Assembly: GCF_001888185.1 (NCBI RefSeq)
Contig: NZ_CP016364.1
Coordinates: forward strand, 2,666,001-2,730,000
Length of the DNA: 64,000 nucleotides
Source: Phaeobacter porticola
GTDB lineage: Bacteria > Pseudomonadota > Alphaproteobacteria > Rhodobacterales > Rhodobacteraceae
Direction: 5' to 3'
Shown: positions 60,814 to 64,000 of the stretch, in pieces
Layout: each line of letters begins with the position of its first letter
Position numbering within the stretch: the first letter of the stretch is position 1
Notes under the pieces: model-generated
The model's input: the letters and a program-made list of their open reading frames with translations, nothing else
Databases searched by the model: none
What the model was told of the DNA's origin: nothing
Translations under genes and position numbers: made by a program

Positions 60814-62566
60814 GGTCTTCAGTATCCTTTTGTTCCGCAGTTGCTGTTTCAACTAAACCGCTGCGATGCGGAAAAATAACTTCATAGGTGAATCGGGTCT
60901 CTGTTTCAGTCGTTTTGTCCGTGCCCTCAAGTTGGGCGACGAATGCCCTGATAAGACGGGCACCCAAGCCACTGCTAAACTTCCGCTCTTCGCGCCCCTG
61001 CTGATCAAGAGGGTCAAGATCGTTGGAAATTTCAAGCCGACAGTCATTATCGTCGAGCCGGTCCAAAACAACTGCCACGACACATTGTCCATCCCCGGAT
61101 TGGCTGACGTATTTTACCGCATTTGTCAGCGTCTCCGCCACAAGCATCGACAGGTTCACCGCATCATCCTGATTGAGCTGCACCGACGTCAACTGTGTCG
61201 TGATCGCAACCGGGTGATTGGCGCCGAGAGACATCGCGCCGATCTCTTTGGCCAGCGCTGTAATCAACTCAGCTGCATCAACTGTCGTTACATCCGGGTT
61301 GGTATTGAGCGTGCGATGGATCGCTGCCAAACCACGGACCCGACGCTGGAGCTGGGCCAACACGTTACGCGCCTCTTCCGATCGGGCAGAGCGGGCCTGC
61401 ATATTCATGATAGAGGCGATTAGCTGGAGATTATTCTTTACCCGGTGGTGAATTTCCCGCAGCAGAACGGTCTTTTCGCGCAGATCAATCTCGCGGCGTT
61501 GCTCTGCCTTGCTGAGTATTGCCACCATGCGATTAAACGACTGCTGGGCCTCTGCAAATTCGCGCGGCGGGTTGATCAGCTCCAACTGGGCCTGTTCGCG
61601 TTCCCCAAGAGCATAGCGCCGCATCGCTATCCGAAGTGCGCTTAGGTGGCGAATGACCAGGCGGTGCAAGCCAAATACGCCAACCGCCATGCCTGCAAGC
61701 CACATCAGTATCGGAAAGGCCAGCGTGAACGCCAAGCCGCCGGCACCGGTGGTCATCTTGGCAGCTTCAGCAGGCCAGCTGCCAACAACCGCGACTTGCC
61801 CGGGAATAATCTCGCTCACAGCAAAGAAGCGTTCTTCCTGTGATTTTGAGGTCGCAAAGAATGTCTGCCCTGCAAGCGCCCACAGTTCAGCGCGATCTGG
61901 CACCTGCGGCATGATCAGGCCCGCCTGCGCCATAGGTTCGGATGACGACAGGATAACGCCATCCCCGTCGATTGTCGCAAAACGGATCCCTTCCGATTCC
62001 CAGCTGCTGGTGTAAAACGCGCTGGTCAACCGATTGGGGATCGCAAGCGTCAGATACCCGAGCAACGTGTCATTATCGCGGACAGGTATGGTCAGGGACA
62101 GTTCGAACCCGCCATCACCATTCAGGCTGCGCCCGACGCCAAACACCGGCGTTTCCCGCGCCAAGGCTTTTTGGAAAAACGGTGCGCTTGCAATATTCCC
62201 GCTGACACCTTTTGAACTGCAAACCAGATCACCGTTGGCGGTCGCAAAACCGGCGAAGGAATAGTTTGCCTGCCCTTTTAGAAAGGCCTGCATGACTGCG
62301 TCGCAGGCTGCGGTCTGATCTCGCAGCGGTAGGATCGCCGCTGCAAGCGCAGAAGCGGCTCCTTTGGTGTGTTGCAGCAACTCCCGCTCGCCCAACGCGG
62401 CACGTTCCGTACGTCCCAGAATGGCCACGCGAGACAGGCGAGCAGCCTCATCTATAACAGAATGGGTTTGATAGATGGCAATCATACCCAATGGCAACAA
62501 AGCCAAGGTGATGAGTGCGGCGAGCCTGATGAACAGACCGCCAGCCAGCGCTCGCCCCACCCTCAT
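60788..62566 (-). CDS. HisKA_2 sensor histidine kinase, candidate PhyK for PhyR
   Basis: Membrane kinase of 592 residues. Order: TM1 (about 10-28), periplasmic Cache-like domain (about 35-265), TM2 (about 275-297), HAMP-like linker, the HisKA_2 dimerisation/phosphorylation segment LREIHHRVKNNLQLIASIMNMQ (about 370-391, His373/His374) and a HATPase domain with NLSMLVAETLTNAVKYV, the N box. It starts 1 nt past the ecfG stop. Kinases of this class phosphorylate PhyR in other alphaproteobacteria, and the position by nepR-ecfG makes that the obvious partner. Confidence 0.9.
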   Translation of the reverse strand: MRVGRALAGGLFIRLAALITLALLPLGMIAIYQTHSVIDEAARLSRVAILGRTERAALGERELLQHTKGAASALAAAILPLRDQTAACDAVMQAFLKGQANYSFAGFATANGDLVCSSKGVSGNIASAPFFQKALARETPVFGVGRSLNGDGGFELSLTIPVRDNDTLLGYLTLAIPNRLTSAFYTSSWESEGIRFATIDGDGVILSSSEPMAQAGLIMPQVPDRAELWALAGQTFFATSKSQEERFFAVSEIIPGQVAVVGSWPAEAAKMTTGAGGLAFTLAFPILMWLAGMAVGVFGLHRLVIRHLSALRIAMRRYALGEREQAQLELINPPREFAEAQQSFNRMVAILSKAEQRREIDLREKTVLLREIHHRVKNNLQLIASIMNMQARSARSEEARNVLAQLQRRVRGLAAIHRTLNTNPDVTTVDAAELITALAKEIGAMSLGANHPVAITTQLTSVQLNQDDAVNLSMLVAETLTNAVKYVSQSGDGQCVVAVVLDRLDDNDCRLEISNDLDPLDQQGREERKFSSGLGARLIRAFVAQLEGTDKTTETETRFTYEVIFPHRSGLVETATAEQKDTEDHADLRSTG

Positions 62567-62567
62567 T

Positions 62568-63113
62568 TTATGCCACGCTTTGTTGCGACACGATGCCCGC
62601 AGTCACGGTGTCGGTCAGTTCAATCGGGTCGTCTTCATCCAGCATCATCAGTTCCGTGAGACGTGCGCGCCCCCGATTAACGCGGCTCTTTATGGTGCCG
62701 ACTTTGACGCCACAGGTTTCAGCCGCCTCTTCATAAGAAAAGCCACCGGCCCCAACCAGCACTAGCGCCTCGCGCTGTTCATCATTCAACTGTTCAAAGG
62801 CGATGTTGAAATCCCGCATATTCAGACGCCCGTCATGGTCAGGCTTCTGCGACAGCTGTTCTGACAGAACGCCATCGGCATCCTCGACCTCGCGCCGACG
62901 CTTTCGGCGCAGCGAATAATACGTGTTGCGCAGAATGGTAAACAGCCAGGCCCGCATGTTGGAGCCTTCTTCAAATTTATCTATGTTGGTCCACGCCTTA
63001 ACCAAGGTATCTTGTACCAGATCATCGGCCATGGCGGTGTTTCGGGTCAGGCTGATGGCAAATGCACGCATCGCACCTAAGTGATCGACCAGTTCGTCTC
63101 TTGGATCACTCAT
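62568..63113 (-). CDS. ecfG: General stress ECF sigma factor EcfG
   Basis: Sigma-70 family ECF factor of 181 residues. Region 2 shows DDLVQDTLVKAWTNIDKFE and NMRAWLFTILRNTYYSLRRKRRREV; region 4 shows QLNDEQREALVLVGAGGFSYEEAAE and VGTIKSRVNRGRARL. The pattern and the nepR/phyR neighbourhood identify the EcfG group, which reads GGAAC-N16/17-CGTT promoters. Its start overlaps the nepR stop (TGATG), so it is translationally coupled to its own anti-sigma factor. Confidence 0.96.
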   Translation of the reverse strand: MSDPRDELVDHLGAMRAFAISLTRNTAMADDLVQDTLVKAWTNIDKFEEGSNMRAWLFTILRNTYYSLRRKRRREVEDADGVLSEQLSQKPDHDGRLNMRDFNIAFEQLNDEQREALVLVGAGGFSYEEAAETCGVKVGTIKSRVNRGRARLTELMMLDEDDPIELTDTVTAGIVSQQSVA

Positions 63114-63304
63114 CAGGAGTTGCCCTTATCGTCACCGGACTGTCCAGTCGGCGATACACCTTTTGCCTTAAGCTGGTCCAGCAGATCCGCGAACCGATCA
63201 GGGATCGGCTCTGACGCAAGCGTGTCGAATGCTCGTCTGAGATTGCTGTCGATCTCACGCTCGACCGTGCCGCCACTTTTTCTTGTTGCTTTGTGCTTTT
63301 CCAT
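63113..63304 (-). CDS. nepR: Anti-sigma factor NepR
   Basis: A 63-residue protein that holds EcfG inactive until phosphorylated PhyR binds it. The NepR core is NLRRAFDTLASEPIPDRFADLLDQLKAK (helices alpha1 and alpha2, about 20-48), with PIPDRF as the conserved linker. I start at ATG 63304 (MEKHKATRK); TTG 63313 is another option. First gene of the nepR-ecfG-kinase-PLD unit, transcribed from an EcfG-type promoter. Confidence 0.94.
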   Translation of the reverse strand: MEKHKATRKSGGTVEREIDSNLRRAFDTLASEPIPDRFADLLDQLKAKGVSPTGQSGDDKGNS

Positions 63305-63333
63305 ACGATCCAACTATTTTTTCCGCGCACTCT

Positions 63334-63359
63334 GGAACCAAACGCCAGAACCAAGCGTA
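63334..63359 (+). promoter_or_regulatory. Near-consensus EcfG-type promoter of phyR, overlapping the nepR promoter
   Basis: GGAAC (63334-63338), 17-nt spacer, CGTA (63356-63359): one mismatch in the last base. It overlaps the opposite-strand nepR promoter almost completely and lies 37 nt before ATG 63397. Confidence 0.65.
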
Positions 63360-63366
63360 TGGTTCC
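63341..63366 (-). promoter_or_regulatory. EcfG-type promoter of nepR-ecfG
   Basis: On the minus strand GGAAC (63366-63362), 17-nt spacer, CGTT (63344-63341): exact consensus, 37 nt before the nepR ATG. It implies positive autoregulation of ecfG. Confidence 0.85.
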
Positions 63367-63396
63367 ATATGTAGTCAAAAAAAAAGGGACACATCA

Positions 63397-64000
63397 ATGA
63401 CCGCCCCGACGGGAGAAGTTCTTGCTAATCAGATTGGGTCTAACCTGCCCTTCCTGCGCCGTTACGCCCGTGCGCTGACAGGTAGTCAGACCAGCGGTGA
63501 CACCTATGCCCTTGCCACTTTGGAAGCGATCCTGGCCGAACCTGATCGTTTCGAAGCGGATCTGAAGGCCAAGGTGGCTCTGTTCCGGGCCTTTCATGTC
63601 ATCTGGAGTTCTAGTGGAGCACCAGTGGAGCTGGACCAGCCAGATAGCGGTTTGGAAAATCAAGCACAAAAACATCTGCGCGCGCTGACCCCAAACACCC
63701 GAGAGGCATTGCTGCTTCATACAATCGAAGATTTTTCAGCAGCTGAGGTCGGCCAGATCATGGATCTGCCAACGGAAGAAGCCAGTGAGCTGGTCAAAAT
63801 CGCTTATCAGGAAATGACCAAATCCACTTCTGGCCGGATCATGATCATCGAAGATGAGGCGATCATCTCAATGGATCTGGAGGGCATCGTAGGTGATATG
63901 GGGCACCGCGTGACCGGAATTGCCCGCACCGAAGATGCGGCGCTGAAACTAGCCCAGCAGGAAACGCCTGATCTTATTCTGTCCGACATCCAGCTGGCTG
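63397..64000 (+). CDS. phyR: Response regulator PhyR, 3'-truncated by the window edge
   Basis: Anti-anti-sigma response regulator that captures NepR when phosphorylated. The ATG at 63397 has AAGGGA upstream. The N-terminal ECF-sigma-like domain (about 1-135) shows FLRRYARALTGSQTSGDTYALA and LTPNTREALLLHTIEDFSAAEVGQIM. The receiver domain starts near residue 147 with RIMIIEDEAI (acidic Glu152/Asp153) and the phospho-acceptor is expected at Asp197 in LSDIQLA. The window ends four residues after it, so roughly 65 residues are missing. Divergent from nepR-ecfG. Confidence 0.95.
   Translation, partial: MTAPTGEVLANQIGSNLPFLRRYARALTGSQTSGDTYALATLEAILAEPDRFEADLKAKVALFRAFHVIWSSSGAPVELDQPDSGLENQAQKHLRALTPNTREALLLHTIEDFSAAEVGQIMDLPTEEASELVKIAYQEMTKSTSGRIMIIEDEAIISMDLEGIVGDMGHRVTGIARTEDAALKLAQQETPDLILSDIQLA

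Overview
The window is chromosomal DNA of an alphaproteobacterium of the order Rhodobacterales, most likely the Roseobacter group. The evidence is a high GC content (about 60%, estimated by eye), an mreBCD-mrdA-rodA cluster, an RpoHII-type sigma factor, an EcfG/NepR/PhyR general stress module and Roseobacter-like protein sequences. Genes are densely packed, with many 1-8 nt overlaps. I saw no rRNA, tRNA, CRISPR array, intact insertion sequence or prophage. leuA is cut by the left edge and phyR by the right edge.

1-14.8 kb: leuA (partial), rlmJ, the rod-shape operon mreB-mreC-mreD-mrdA-rodA, a LysR regulator divergent from a two-gene VOC/hydroxyacid-dehydrogenase operon, an isolated flavin-dependent tryptophan halogenase, and an M3 oligopeptidase.

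14.8-33 kb: a minus-strand polar amino-acid importer (permease and binding protein, no ATPase); coaBC-dut and a membrane-anchored MoeB/ThiF protein; rpoH2 with a ChaN-like gene, preceded by an RpoE-like promoter; cobU with a phosphatase; a glutathione transferase; comM; rsmI-yraN next to gshB; an LppC-type lipoprotein overlapping glnD; and murJ.

33-46 kb: a compositionally odd 0.5 kb gap; a rhomboid-fold protein without its catalytic residues; trpS and a cold-shock gene; a partial phenylacetate (paa) cluster with a TetR regulator, a palindromic operator and PaaX; then a cobalamin riboswitch controlling a DUF1636 protein and a BtuFCD-like importer.

46-52.4 kb: a RidA-family gene, and a BMP-type nucleoside/base ABC importer in one operon with a cytosine-deaminase-like amidohydrolase.

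52.4-64 kb: a general stress response region. The regulators phyR, nepR, ecfG and a HisKA_2 sensor kinase lie at the right end. The preceding 10 kb holds mostly envelope and stress genes: exoD, an entericidin, BON-MscS, a PLDc_N peptide, a PNPOx-like protein, csbD, a YqjD/YqjE-like operon, an AI-2E permease and a phospholipase D-like enzyme. Reading both strands, I find five exact GGAAC-N16/17-CGTT EcfG-type promoters and two with one mismatch. They precede exoD, the entericidin, csbD, the YqjDE-like operon and nepR-ecfG (exact), and phyR and the PLDc_N peptide (one mismatch). This physically clustered EcfG regulon is the most coherent system in the window. Its less-studied parts are the structured leader of the entericidin gene, the three-gene YqjDE-like operon and the overlapping divergent nepR/phyR promoters.
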